Source: Lachnospiraceae bacterium
GTDB lineage: Bacteria; Bacillota; Clostridia; Lachnospirales; Lachnospiraceae
DNA length: 26,756 nucleotides
Direction of reading: 5' to 3'
NCBI GenBank assembly: GCA_900763175.1
Contig: CAAFJI010000338.1
Coordinates: 1-26,756 of the forward strand
Made by a program: the position numbers and the translations under genes. Within the stretch, counting starts at the first letter, position 1, and every line of letters starts with the position of its first letter. Below the pieces are notes generated by a model, which was given only the letters and a program-made list of their open reading frames with translations, searched no databases and was not told the origin of the DNA. Positions 1-7,842 of the stretch are shown here, one piece after another.

Positions 1-27
1 ATGACTTTCCCGTTCGATACGTTTCAT
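1..27 (-). CDS. Possible start of the intron-encoded reverse transcriptase/maturase (partial)
   Basis: An ATG at 27 opens a frame of nine codons (MKRIERESH) that runs off the window. A GGAG sequence lies about 12 bases upstream. The distance from the intron 5' end, about 545 bases, is where domain IV of bacterial group II introns usually carries the LtrA-type reverse transcriptase gene. Nine residues cannot identify the protein, so the call rests on position alone. Confidence 0.3.
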
Positions 28-571
28 AGACAGTAAAATCTCCACGCTGTCAGCTTACGACGTTCCGAATGCGTTATCTGTTCATATATACCCGTAGGTT
101 CCCATCTCTGAGCCTGCTACCACATCAATGCCTGTAACATTGCACGGATTTTCATAAAGGCAGAAGTCTTACTCACCCGCAGTAGCAACACTAGTTGTGT
201 TACTAAGCATTTCTACTTAGTCCCGATATAGACCCGTACATTCGAGGGTTCGTCAGTGGATTATGTAACATCCACCATTCTAACCATAGGTATTTTATAG
301 ACTCCCGGCATATAGGATACACCATCCACCTCTGGACAGCTTTCGTCAACTACTATTGTTACGGTATCTCTCTGCCGACTTCACCGGGCTTCTGACATTT
401 CAATGTTTACTCATTTCCATGCCAGCCGGAGTATTAGAGTAGCCTTTCAGGGCGTTACCCCTTCATTCGACTATTCACGCATTCAGTTCTCCAACTCGAA
501 CTAATTTCATTACAATAAACAATGATTCAGTTGAGATGTGCCAGTCCTTTTCAGACTGGAACGTCTCGCAC
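1..571 (-). mobile_element. Group II intron, 5' part (continues past left edge)
   Basis: Read on the minus strand, the VirD4 coding sequence stops matching its family after DPKG at 572, and the next bases are GTGCGAGACG, the conserved 5' end (GUGYG) of a bacterial group II intron. About 540 bases without a long reading frame follow. They are rich in short hairpins, for example a 6-bp CCAGTC/GACTGG stem in the first 40 bases, as expected for ribozyme domain I. A candidate maturase start codon lies at 27, the usual distance from the 5' end. Domains V and VI and the 3' splice site are outside the window, so subclass and activity cannot be judged. I did not find a convincing exon-binding sequence by eye. 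Confidence 0.85.
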
Positions 572-1046
572 CTCCCTTGGGATCAGTGACCACCATGGAA
601 CAGTTGCACTGCATGATGTTGGGAACTGCATAGGTACGGCTTTTCCCCGCTCCGGAGCCTCCCACCACAAGGACATTTAAATTCCGTTTGTGCTTATAGC
701 AGTCCAGCCCCATGCGGAAGTTCTGGGTTAAAATAAGATTCTGGGTGTACCGCTTGTCCCGGTAACGCTTGCAGATGGAAACTGCATCGCCCCACTTGGC
801 AGAGCCATGCTCCACCCCTCTTCGATAATTTCTCTTCTGGGAGTAATAAATACCGATGCCTGACACATAGGCGATTGTGAATGTGAACATACACCGCATC
901 GTGTACGGCGTATAAGAAATAGAAAAAGGCTGATCCAGTTTTTCGGTCAGCACTTGTAAGATCTGTAACAGATTCGTATCCGGTTTTATGGCACAGGCAG
1001 TGATGGCGCCTGCCCACCAGACAACAGGCAGAAACAGCAGCCACAC
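572..1046 (-). CDS. VirD4/TraG-family type IV coupling protein, 5' exon interrupted by the intron
   Basis: Coupling proteins are hexameric membrane ATPases that hand the relaxase-DNA complex to the conjugative type IV channel. The 158 residues seen here contain an N-terminal hydrophobic segment (about 2-20), a second one (about 52-68), HGSAKWG near 80 (the family's GSA-x-WG), Walker A GGSGAGKS at 129-136, and MVVTDPKG at 151-158. The family continues DPKGE, and the intron splits that glutamate codon after its first base. The GTG at 1046 is the only usable start after an in-frame stop upstream. It lies 23 bases past the stop of the DUF4314 gene, so translation is probably coupled. Full-length relatives have roughly 550-600 residues; the remainder must lie beyond the intron, to the left of the window. 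Confidence 0.88.
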
Positions 1047-1069
1047 CCAAAGGTCCGCACGTTTCCATG

Positions 1070-1348
1070 CTACCTCTGCGGGCTTCGCTCCTTCTTCGCT
1101 TTTTTACTCTTTGGCACTTCGTTTGCTGGTCCGTCTACTCTATGAAAAGAATCCTCTCCGGGGATCAGGGCAAGACTTCTTCCATTTGCCCAATGCATGT
1201 GAATCTGCCCGGTATCATCAATAAACTCCACCGTTCCTTGTAATCCCCGCGGCATCCCCGGCTCGTCCATAAAGTCCAGGCAGAGCCTTGTTCCTTTCGG
1301 ATACCGCTTTCGTAATTGTTCCACTTGTTTTTGATCATATATCCTCAT
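1070..1348 (-). CDS. DUF4314 domain protein
   Basis: A small protein of 92 residues carrying the DUF4314 pattern: YPKGTR near the N-terminus, a GLQGTVEFIDD stretch, then IHMHWANG and SLALIPGEDSF. The fold is probably a small beta barrel; the function is unknown. DUF4314 genes are common in Firmicutes conjugative elements next to traG/virD4, as here. The tail is lysine-rich (KKAKKERSPQR). I chose the ATG at 1348 rather than the one at 1354, because the GGGAGGG ribosome site abuts the first ATG and is correctly spaced only for the second. It is part of the leftward transfer operon. Confidence 0.8.
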   Translation of the reverse strand: MRIYDQKQVEQLRKRYPKGTRLCLDFMDEPGMPRGLQGTVEFIDDTGQIHMHWANGRSLALIPGEDSFHRVDGPANEVPKSKKAKKERSPQR

Positions 1349-1366
1349 AGACATCCCTCCCTTCTG

Positions 1367-1678
1367 CTACCAGAAGAAGCGCCTGCTGGTGTTTGGTTTC
1401 ATGACCTTTAAGATCACGCTGTCAATGCCATCGCTGTATCTGCCCATGGCCAGATACTTGTCCCGCAGCCGATTGAGGGCATTGCGAAGTTCCCGCTGTT
1501 CCCCTGTTGTAATGGGAAGCCTTTTCTCGGAAAGTTCATAGGAACGGACTTTCTGCAGCATTGCCTCTGTCGCAAGGCGAACCTTTCCCATCTGACTCTG
1601 GGCTGCTAACTCATCTTTGAGTGCCACCGTAAACATGTTTTTCATGATGTTGTCTGTTTTCAGATAGTAATCTGCCAT
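1367..1678 (-). CDS. Small conserved-looking protein of unknown function
   Basis: A 103-residue, charged, mostly alpha-helical protein beginning MADYYLKTDNIMKN. It has no signal peptide or membrane segment and no motif I recognise. The start is well defined: AAAGGAGGT lies 8 bases before the ATG at 1678, whereas the longer frame starting at 1726 has no ribosome site. It sits between the ArdC-like gene and DUF4314 in the transfer operon, with short gaps, so a transfer-related accessory role is likely but only by position. Confidence 0.7.
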   Translation of the reverse strand: MADYYLKTDNIMKNMFTVALKDELAAQSQMGKVRLATEAMLQKVRSYELSEKRLPITTGEQRELRNALNRLRDKYLAMGRYSDGIDSVILKVMKPNTSRRFFW

Positions 1679-1759
1679 CTTTGGCACCTCCTTTGTTACA
1701 CCCAACATACCACAAGACCCCCACAATAGCTATCCCAAAGGCGGAACTTCTTTCAGAAC

Positions 1760-2710
1760 TTACCGCTCCGGCTGTTTCTCTTTTTTTTCCTTCTTCGGTG
1801 CCTGCTTTGGCGGTTCCTCAAAGGAAAAATCATCCTTCGTAAAAGTCTGCTCCTGTTCCCCGAAGTTCCGTTCCATATGGTTGCGGATGGTATAGGCTGC
1901 CTGACGCACATCATTTAAAAAGCCACGCAGTTCCTGGGGATCTTTCTGCCCATTTGCCTGCATCTCTGCTACTTTTCCAAACTGGAAACCGGACACCTCT
2001 GCTCCATACCGCTTACCAATCACATAGGCGGCGCAGTATGCCTGGGCATTGACTTTCTTCCTAACATAATTCCCATCATGCTGGTCTAATGCTGCACACG
2101 CCAGTTCCCGGTTCACTGCATGGAACGTTGTATTCTCATCCATGCCATTGCGCACATATACGGTACGCTGTTTTGGGATATACTGTGCCTGGATGCCTTC
2201 CGGCAGATTGTCTGCGATCTGCATCCGCACTGGCTGATCCTTTAAGACTGCATGGATCAGCTCTTCCATGGAACGCTGTGGACGTTCCTCCAACGGGTTT
2301 CCACTCATCTGGCTGATGTCAAACCCTTTGCCAATGGCATAGCCTGTCCGCTTTTCCCCGTCCTTTTCATATTCCGTGCTGACCATATAAGTATATCCAT
2401 GCACCCCGGATTTTGGGGAACGGTTCTCTGCCTTCCAGTAATCATAAGACTTTACCACGGTTGCCTGTGGATTCTGTCCGTAAATCAGCAGAAGGTTGGG
2501 CGTTTTCTGGGTGTTGCACTGTGCCATAAAATCCAAGAATCCTTTTAAAGATTCTCCATTTTGGAACACTGCCTGCGCCTGGGCGTCAACCTCTGCCCAC
2601 ACTTCTTCCCTCTGCTGTTTTTTCATGGCTGCATACTCTTCTTTTGACAGACGCTGCTCTACCGCCTGTTCTTCCCCTGCTCCACCTGGGATCATACTCG
2701 TTAAATCCAT
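1760..2710 (-). CDS. ArdC-like protein with degenerate zincin domain
   Basis: 316 residues. The middle part resembles the N-terminal single-strand DNA-binding region of ArdC-type antirestriction proteins (LKGFLDFMAQ, PNLLLIYGQNPQATVVKSYDYWKAENR, then GKGFDISQ). The C-terminal half resembles the associated ImmA/IrrE-like zincin. Where active zincins have HExxH, this protein has NRELACAA: the glutamate is kept but both histidines are missing, so metal-dependent proteolysis is unlikely. The C-terminus is lysine- and proline-rich. ArdC proteins protect incoming DNA during conjugation, which fits the position just downstream of pcfB. Whether this relative still does so is not shown by the sequence. 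Confidence 0.65.
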   Translation of the reverse strand: MDLTSMIPGGAGEEQAVEQRLSKEEYAAMKKQQREEVWAEVDAQAQAVFQNGESLKGFLDFMAQCNTQKTPNLLLIYGQNPQATVVKSYDYWKAENRSPKSGVHGYTYMVSTEYEKDGEKRTGYAIGKGFDISQMSGNPLEERPQRSMEELIHAVLKDQPVRMQIADNLPEGIQAQYIPKQRTVYVRNGMDENTTFHAVNRELACAALDQHDGNYVRKKVNAQAYCAAYVIGKRYGAEVSGFQFGKVAEMQANGQKDPQELRGFLNDVRQAAYTIRNHMERNFGEQEQTFTKDDFSFEEPPKQAPKKEKKEKQPER

Positions 2711-2716
2711 ATCGCC

Positions 2717-3517
2717 TTACCTGCCTTTCACTTTTTTCTTTTTTCTCTGCTGGTTTCTCGGTTTTCTCCGACTCTTCTGTGTCTGCCCGCGCTGTTTCTG
2801 CTCGGCTTCAATCTTCTTTAGTTCCTGCCGGACAGAGGGCTTGTCCCTTTTCCAGCTAGTTTCCTGCCCGGAAAAAGAAGCGCTGTTGTGCGAGGAAGGT
2901 TCGGACAGATTCTCTGCCTTCTCCGCCTGGGTAAAATTTTCCCCCGAAGGAGAAACTTCCCCTACATCAAACAAATGCTCTTCTTCATCCAGTTCAAATT
3001 CAATGGTCCCTTCCGGCAGCACCACCTTTTCGGTTTTCACCGGAAGTTCCTCTTTTGCCTCGGTTTTCTCAGTAAACTCTGCATCGATCACACGCTCTGC
3101 TTCCCGGACTTGTGCTTGCTCCACAACCGCTTCCCCGGCTTCGGATTTTACAAAGTCCAGATTCATCTTGTCCAGCACCCGGTTCACCTTCGCTGCATCA
3201 TCGGCAAACACCATGATTTCTGCTGACTTGGGATTTTTCTTATCCCGGATGACCACATACAACAGTCCTCTGGATTTGGCTTCCCCGGCAAACTCCCGTA
3301 ACCTGTCATGGGGAATGGTGAAAAACTTCATTGCCCGCTGTTCCTTTAACATCCGAAGCAGGTTGGTTTTTCCCCTGGTCTTTTTCTGATCCTTCACTAC
3401 CGCTACAATCAGCACCGCCAGATTTTTTGCAATGCTCCCGCTGATTCGTAAGGTATGTTCCATGCCTTCCATGGAATACCGGACAATCTGATCCGCCGCA
3501 TCACCGCCATAGTTCAT
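2717..3517 (-). CDS. pcfB: PcfB family (DUF3801) conjugation protein
   Basis: 266 residues. The N-terminal half has the DUF3801 features: an early SMEGMEHTLRISG helix, a hydrophobic AVLIVAVV segment, KTNLLRMLKEQRAMKFFTIPHDRLREF, and YVVIRDKKNPKSAEIMVFADDAAKVNRVLD. The C-terminal half is low-complexity: acidic around 160-185 and then strongly basic at the end (RRKPRNQQRKKKK). In the Enterococcus plasmid pCF10, PcfB is encoded beside the coupling protein PcfC and helps bring DNA to the channel. The same neighbourhood (relaxase upstream, virD4 downstream) is present here. AAGGAGGTGAGCG precedes the ATG at 3517 and overlaps the intergenic stretch after the relaxase stop. Confidence 0.82.
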   Translation of the reverse strand: MNYGGDAADQIVRYSMEGMEHTLRISGSIAKNLAVLIVAVVKDQKKTRGKTNLLRMLKEQRAMKFFTIPHDRLREFAGEAKSRGLLYVVIRDKKNPKSAEIMVFADDAAKVNRVLDKMNLDFVKSEAGEAVVEQAQVREAERVIDAEFTEKTEAKEELPVKTEKVVLPEGTIEFELDEEEHLFDVGEVSPSGENFTQAEKAENLSEPSSHNSASFSGQETSWKRDKPSVRQELKKIEAEQKQRGQTQKSRRKPRNQQRKKKKVKGR

Positions 3518-3531
3518 ACGCGCTCACCTCC

Positions 3532-4806
3532 TTACCGATTCCGTTCTGCCTCTCTTCGCTGTTTCCCTGACACTTCCTGTACCTCCTCCTGTTCTTTTGC
3601 CTGCCTTAACCGCTCTTCCATTTCCAAGGACTGTTTTTCAATCTGCTGGCTTAAGCGGATTCTCTTACGAAGTTCTTTTAATTCCCCATTGATTTCCCGA
3701 ATGCGCATACCTCCCGGTTTTTTCCGGTATAATTCTCTGCGCTCTTTCATCAAAGAAAGTACCTGTTCTTCCAAGGGTTTCCGGTATGCTGCCAGCTCTT
3801 CCCTGGTGGTAATCTCTTCTTTTTGCAAAAACTCCATCTGGCAAATCCTTTGGTCCAGCCTCCGAATATCGGAACGCACTGCATAAGGAATCCGCTTGGG
3901 CTTCTTCGGAAATACCCCCATCTGATACAAATAAGAATAGTAAAGTCTCTGAAGTCCGGTGAGTTTCCGTCTTGGAAACTGCATCTGCGTGTTTCCATAC
4001 ACTTGCTGAATCTTTGGACGCAGGATCTTCTCCCGGATTTCTGCCTCCCCATATCCTTTTCCCAAGGAACGCAGACGGATATACCGCTCCATCCCCGGTG
4101 TCTTTAATGATGGGTACTTCCGATTTAATTTCCACGCATAGCCTCGTTTCTCCATTTCTCTTACAAACTGACTCCTGGAAAAACTCACGCCAATGGCTTC
4201 CCGGATATCCATGCGAGTAGCAGTCCTCCAAGTGGGCTTCCCTTCTGCCTCTGCTTTCCACTGGGCATAGTGCATGGCTTTTCCCTGATTCGTCTGGATC
4301 ACCGAAAGACCATATTTTCTGCATAATTGATCGGAAATCTGACGCACTTCGGTAAAATAACTTTTGGCATTGCTGTGGTATTTTCTCCCATCTACCATAC
4401 TCACTGAATTCCACACCAGATGATTATGGTAATGCTTCGTATTTAAGTGAGTAGTGATCACGACCTCATACTGCCCTTTCAAAAGCTGCTCTGCCAGTTC
4501 CTGTCCAATGAGATATGCCAGTTCCGGAGATACTTCCCCTTCTGCAAAACTCTGTACCAGATGGTATCCCTGTACCCCTTCTTTTTTATGGAAACGCTCT
4601 TTTGTCTTTACCATGTCCACATAAGCATTTTCACAGGTACACCCAATGGCATCTTCAAAAATGGTCTGTTCCATCTTTTCCCGGTTTAATGCATAATCGA
4701 TGGCTTCTTCCAGGGAGCCGGCACTCTTGGTTGTCTTTGCCCGGTCTTTCACATATTCAATGGAACGGTCCAGGCGGTGGACGGGGAGAACGCTGGTATA
4801 TGCCAT
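3532..4806 (-). CDS. MOBP-type relaxase (mobilization nuclease)
   Basis: 424 residues. Relaxases cut one strand at oriT, stay bound to the 5' end through a tyrosine and pilot it to the recipient. The N-terminal domain shows the family pattern: GYHLVQSF near 80-87, then VITTHLNTKHYHNHLVWNSV, with the metal-binding histidines at 125, 127 and 129. The C-terminal half is charged and helical (coiled-coil-like ERRELYRKK... and a glutamate-rich end) and probably contacts accessory proteins. The ATG at 4806 follows the mobC stop without a gap, so the two are translationally coupled. The predicted oriT lies about 750 bases upstream, on the far side of mobC and the DUF3789-like gene. Confidence 0.92.
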   Translation of the reverse strand: MAYTSVLPVHRLDRSIEYVKDRAKTTKSAGSLEEAIDYALNREKMEQTIFEDAIGCTCENAYVDMVKTKERFHKKEGVQGYHLVQSFAEGEVSPELAYLIGQELAEQLLKGQYEVVITTHLNTKHYHNHLVWNSVSMVDGRKYHSNAKSYFTEVRQISDQLCRKYGLSVIQTNQGKAMHYAQWKAEAEGKPTWRTATRMDIREAIGVSFSRSQFVREMEKRGYAWKLNRKYPSLKTPGMERYIRLRSLGKGYGEAEIREKILRPKIQQVYGNTQMQFPRRKLTGLQRLYYSYLYQMGVFPKKPKRIPYAVRSDIRRLDQRICQMEFLQKEEITTREELAAYRKPLEEQVLSLMKERRELYRKKPGGMRIREINGELKELRKRIRLSQQIEKQSLEMEERLRQAKEQEEVQEVSGKQRREAERNR

Positions 4807-5115
4807 CTACCATTCCTCTTTCACCAGACGCCAGGTCTCTTTGGAAATCCGAAGCATTTCCTGTACGCTGGCTTCCCCTGCCATTCCTGTTCCATTGGCG
4901 ACATGAGCCAGCTGGTTCGCATTGTTGCAAAGCCCCGCAATCTTTCGAAGAAGTTCTGCATGATGCTCACAGGGCTTCGTCTGCAGTTGTGCGCCTAAGA
5001 TCAGGGAACGTAAGAATTCTTCCCTGCTTAATCCACTCTTTGCTACCTGTCCGTCCAGATGCCGAAGTTCTTTTGCATTCAACCGTACCGGAACCACATG
5101 GTTTCGTTTTCTCAT
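4807..5115 (-). CDS. mobC: MobC-type relaxosome accessory protein
   Basis: 102 residues. The N-terminus (RNHVVPVRLNAKELRHLDGQVAKSGLSREEFLRSLI) is a ribbon-helix-helix DNA-binding segment, and the second half contains the MobC signature LCNNANQLAHVAN. MobC proteins bind next to the nick site and help the relaxase open the DNA. The stop codon touches the relaxase start. The ribosome site is AGGTAGGTGG, which overlaps the stop of the preceding gene 8 bases upstream. Length and position are typical for the family. Confidence 0.9.
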   Translation of the reverse strand: MRKRNHVVPVRLNAKELRHLDGQVAKSGLSREEFLRSLILGAQLQTKPCEHHAELLRKIAGLCNNANQLAHVANGTGMAGEASVQEMLRISKETWRLVKEEW

Positions 5116-5123
5116 TCGACCAC

Positions 5124-5501
5124 CTACCTTTTCTTCTTTTCTGCTGTCTCTAAGGGATACACCTGGATTCCTCTACGCTCCATCTGCCAGAGGAATTCCC
5201 CGATTTCCCAGACCTGCCCATTCACATCTACCTGCTTTTCATCCACAAAGCGGCAGATCCCAATCTCTTTCGTTCCGTCCTCCGCCATCATGCAAAGACT
5301 TTCCACATCCAAAAGGGAGAACCGCTTTGTCCCTTCCATATCTCGGAACTGGATCTGTTTTGGTTCTCCCTGTTTTTGTCTGCGTATCCGCATCTGCTCC
5401 ATCTGCTGATCTTCTCTCTTTCCAGCAACCACACAGCACATCAGTCCAATACCAAAGGCTGCGCCTGTCATTGCCCCAAGAGCCATTCCTGCAAAAAACA
5501 T
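5124..5501 (-). CDS. DUF3789-like small membrane protein with C-terminal extension
   Basis: The N-terminus MFFAGMALGAMTGAAFGIGLMCCVV is a glycine-rich membrane segment like that of DUF3789 proteins, which are usually only about 40-60 residues. Here it is followed by about 95 further residues that are charged and probably cytoplasmic. The function is unknown; DUF3789 genes are frequent beside mobilization genes in Firmicutes elements. I place the start at the ATG at 5501 because GAAAGGAGAG lies 7-12 bases before it. The longer frame from a TTG at 5549 would run through the predicted oriT hairpin and lacks a ribosome site. Confidence 0.7.
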   Translation of the reverse strand: MFFAGMALGAMTGAAFGIGLMCCVVAGKREDQQMEQMRIRRQKQGEPKQIQFRDMEGTKRFSLLDVESLCMMAEDGTKEIGICRFVDEKQVDVNGQVWEIGEFLWQMERRGIQVYPLETAEKKKR

Positions 5502-5533
5502 TTTACTTCTCTCCTTTCTCAATGATCGGGGGA

Positions 5534-5572
5534 TTGGGGTTCTCCCCAAAGTGCGTTTGGATATCCAAACGC
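5534..5572 (+). other. oriT: Predicted origin of transfer (oriT), IncQ-like nick region
   Basis: A perfect hairpin, TTGGGG-TTCT-CCCCAA (5534-5549), is directly followed by AAGTGCG (5549-5555). This matches the core of the IncQ/RSF1010-type nick sequence TAAGTGCG|CCCT, where an inverted repeat also stands immediately 5' of the nick. The cut would fall after G5555 on the plus strand. The same bases begin a perfect 20-bp palindrome (5553-5572, GCGTTTGGAT and its complement). The site is in the gap upstream of the DUF3789-like gene, mobC and relaxase, and the nicked strand would bring the mob genes into the recipient last, as is usual. The nick position is inferred, not shown. Confidence 0.65.
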
Positions 5573-5657
5573 TATGCTTGCAAAACCAGTCGCACCAGCA
5601 AGTCGCTTCCTAGGACTCCTCATTTTGTCAAGCAGACCCGCCCACTCTCATAAAATA

Positions 5658-5990
5658 TTATCCGGTGCATTTTGCCTCCTTTATTTTAATCAGCCCATCC
5701 AATGTCGTGCAGATGATCTGCAGCCTGTCTGCCATGCTGATTTCCGTATTCATCGTTCCATATACCTCCCGGCCACAGACCACCACCATCCTGCATCGCC
5801 TTAAGATTAAGTGCGACATCTGGTTGAAAGCCTGCTGATCCTCTGCTTCACTTTCATCTAAAAATGGTGAAAAACCAAACCACGGACAGATTGGCACATA
5901 ACCCATTTCATAAATCTTCCTGCCGTATTTCTGCATTTTTGCCCGGCTCTCATCTGCCGGACAGCAGACATAAGCCAATGCCTGTTCCAA
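5658..5990 (-). CDS. DUF7768/DUF4406-like protein (nucleoside deoxyribosyltransferase-like fold)
   Basis: 110 residues. AYVCCPADESRAKMQKYGRKIYEMGYVPICPWF and later CRMVVVCGREVYGTMNTEISMADRL follow the pattern of small Rossmann-like proteins (DUF4406/DUF7768) related to nucleoside 2-deoxyribosyltransferases: a phosphate-sugar loop at the N-terminus and a late acidic residue in the TxEI segment. The substrate is unknown. The start is a TTG at 5990, supported by AAAGGAGGG 7 bases upstream; the nearby ATG is in another frame. It lies downstream of palindromic module A and upstream of oriT, and may be the last gene of the processing block. Confidence 0.68.
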   Translation of the reverse strand: MEQALAYVCCPADESRAKMQKYGRKIYEMGYVPICPWFGFSPFLDESEAEDQQAFNQMSHLILRRCRMVVVCGREVYGTMNTEISMADRLQIICTTLDGLIKIKEAKCTG

Positions 5991-6008
5991 TACACATCCC
6001 TCCTTTGG

Positions 6009-6069
6009 GCATTCATGTGGATGCTCTCATTCTCCTGAACATGATTTCATGGCATCCATATGGATACCC
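6009..6069 (-). repeat. Palindromic module A (two inverted repeats, 45-bp spacing)
   Basis: Two inverted repeats follow the DUF5688 stop: ATCCATATGGAT (6054-6065, a perfect palindrome followed on the plus strand by ACCC) and GCATTCA-TG-TGGATGC (6009-6024, stem with one mismatch that would be a G-U pair in RNA). Module B at 7843-7903 has the same two elements in the same order and exactly the same 45-base spacing, while the 29 bases between them have diverged. A shared binding site or RNA element is likely. Confidence 0.6.
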
Positions 6070-6072
6070 TGA

Positions 6073-6990
6073 TCACCTCTCTCTGCCTTCTTTTCCACAT
6101 TTTTTCACCTTGTTCCTATCTGCTCTGTACTCGAATACCTCATTTCCTAAAATTTCCTCTGGCGATACGATACTCTGGTTTATTTCCCTGACCATACTCC
6201 GCAGTTCCTTCTCTGTTATATCACAGTCCTTCTTTCTCAAAATGAGTAGTTCGTGCACGCTTGAAGGGAGTATGTAATAATCGCTTCCGATCTGTTGGCT
6301 GACCTGCTTAAGCACATGCGGATACAATGCCACTGTTGCTCCGTATTGGTTATCCTCGTTACTCAACACATACATCGGCGAATCAAAATCCTCTTCCGCA
6401 TTTCCCGTCATCATTTCACTCATTACTTCATTCATGGACTGAAACTTTTCTTTCTGGCTGTTCTGTGTATTTTCTAATGCTCTTTTAAATAATTCTTCTT
6501 TCGGCATCTTCCACGATTCTGCCATGGCATTTGTCACCTGCGTACACATGCTCCCTGACTCATTTCTCTCCACTTCCACATATAAGACTTCTGCCCCCAT
6601 TGGATGGAGCCTGTATGGTCCCAGCTTATAGTATGCCTGGTTATTCTCTTTATTGACCAGCCGTACCCGGAGTTTATCTCTCATCCTTCCATAATCAGCA
6701 AAGTCGGCATGGTCGAATTCAGGGATTTCCTGGCTTTGATAAAATTCCACCAATTGCCTTCTGATCTGCTTCAGAGGCATTCCTTTCAGGTAAGATTGAT
6801 AAAAATCATTCAGATAAATGATCGGGGCTGACGCTTTTCCATCCTGTCGGATGGACAGACCTGACAACACCACGTTATTTTTTTGCGTATGCGTTAGCTC
6901 ACAATGGTATGTTCCCTGCTTGTTCAGTTCCAGGCTGACTGTCTCCTTCAGGCTTTCCTGAAACTGCTTATAGGATAATCTATTCTCCAT
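6073..6990 (-). CDS. DUF5688 family protein
   Basis: 305 residues. The order of segments fits DUF5688: LSYKQFQESLKETV, a short beta region ending SAPIIYLNDFYQSYLKG, RVRLVNKENNQAYY, then MYVLSNEDNQYGATVALYPHVLKQVSQQIGSDYYILPSSVHELLIL near the C-terminus. The family is widespread in Clostridia mobile elements and has no known function. I start at the ATG at 6990: AGGAGG stands 9 bases upstream, while the ATG that touches this site is too close. The start overlaps the end of the decayed methyltransferase gene by 11 bases, so the two were once translationally coupled. Confidence 0.8.
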   Translation of the reverse strand: MENRLSYKQFQESLKETVSLELNKQGTYHCELTHTQKNNVVLSGLSIRQDGKASAPIIYLNDFYQSYLKGMPLKQIRRQLVEFYQSQEIPEFDHADFADYGRMRDKLRVRLVNKENNQAYYKLGPYRLHPMGAEVLYVEVERNESGSMCTQVTNAMAESWKMPKEELFKRALENTQNSQKEKFQSMNEVMSEMMTGNAEEDFDSPMYVLSNEDNQYGATVALYPHVLKQVSQQIGSDYYILPSSVHELLILRKKDCDITEKELRSMVREINQSIVSPEEILGNEVFEYRADRNKVKKCGKEGRER

Positions 6991-7501
6991 CTCTTGCATC
7001 CTCCTTTTCCTGTTTCGATGCGTCCAGCGCAAACCTTACACGGTCTATGCCTAACTTATAATAAGCATCCGCCACTTCAATCCCTACTGCCTCATAGTCT
7101 TCCTCTACGGCTGCAAGGACAGTAGTTCCGCCTCGGGCAAAGGGATTTAAGATTCTACCACCCGGCCCGCAGATCTGAATCACATCTTTCATCAACTGCA
7201 ACGGTTTCTCGGTCACATGGATACGGTTCTGGGGATTTCCATATCGGAACACTCCAGGCAGGATTTTCACATGCCCCATGCTGCTGTATTTTTGGTTTGT
7301 AATGCGGTTCCTTTTATTTTGCCTGGTCCCGCTGCTGGCATAAGGCAGGTCGGTGATAACCGCGTCAAACACGCAGAGCTGAAAGTATTTCACCAGCTTT
7401 AATATATCCACGTGGAAGATTTCCCAGTTCGCACCTCTCATATGCTCTTCCGGAATCATCCCTTCCTTCATTAGAGTTTTCAGTTCCAGTTTGTTTTCCA
7501 A
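6980..7501 (-). pseudogene. Decayed second copy of the beta-class DNA methyltransferase (internal deletion)
   Basis: 173 residues that align end to end with the intact methyltransferase at 7907-8713 except for a gap of about 99 residues between KYSSM (residue 75) and LPGVFRYGN (81 here, 180 in the intact copy). The missing part is the centre of the enzyme. Both catalytic landmarks are damaged as well: DPPY has become DLPY and DPFAGAGTT has become NPFARGGTT. The start is a TTG where the intact copy has ATG, apparently through one inserted T. The frame is otherwise open, and the downstream DUF5688 start overlaps it, so it may persist as a translated leader rather than an enzyme. Confidence 0.85.
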
Positions 7502-7579
7502 TAAACATCATCCTCTCTTTTCTTATTTTCAGTACCCCATCTCTTTTGTTTTTTCTTCGGCTTATATTCCGTGGATGGC

Positions 7580-7828
7580 TTAAGCTCCCTTTTTATAGCC
7601 ATGACACTGCTTTTCCCGTTTTCCATAAAAAAAATCCTGTGTTGGATTTACCCAGATTATAGCCCGGAAGTACAACATCCTTGATAATAAACTGGCCTCA
7701 GGCCTCTCCGTATATACTTCCTTCCACCTTATCGTACCTGTTCCTTTTTCTGCTTCTTTGCTTGATGCTTTCACCGCAACTGTTCACTCACGCACTTCCC
7801 GGATGGTCACATCATAGACTCTGTCCAT
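7580..7828 (-). pseudogene. DpnD/PcfM-like small gene broken by a nonsense codon
   Basis: AGGAAAGGGGGCTT precedes an ATG at 7828 that opens MDRVYDVTIREVRE, then a TGA (7784-7786), and the same frame continues TVAVKASSKEAEKG. Joined, this is the pattern of DpnD/PcfM proteins (short beta strand, RE-x-R/L-x-x-TV, then A-S-K-E-E-A). After about 35 codons the similarity fades, and the frame down to 7580 has no family pattern that I recognise. I read this as a remnant. A translated 14-residue peptide remains possible because the ribosome site is good. The 405-base gap between the two methyltransferase copies holds this remnant and palindromic module B. Confidence 0.5.
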
Positions 7829-7842
7829 AAGCCCCCTTTCCT

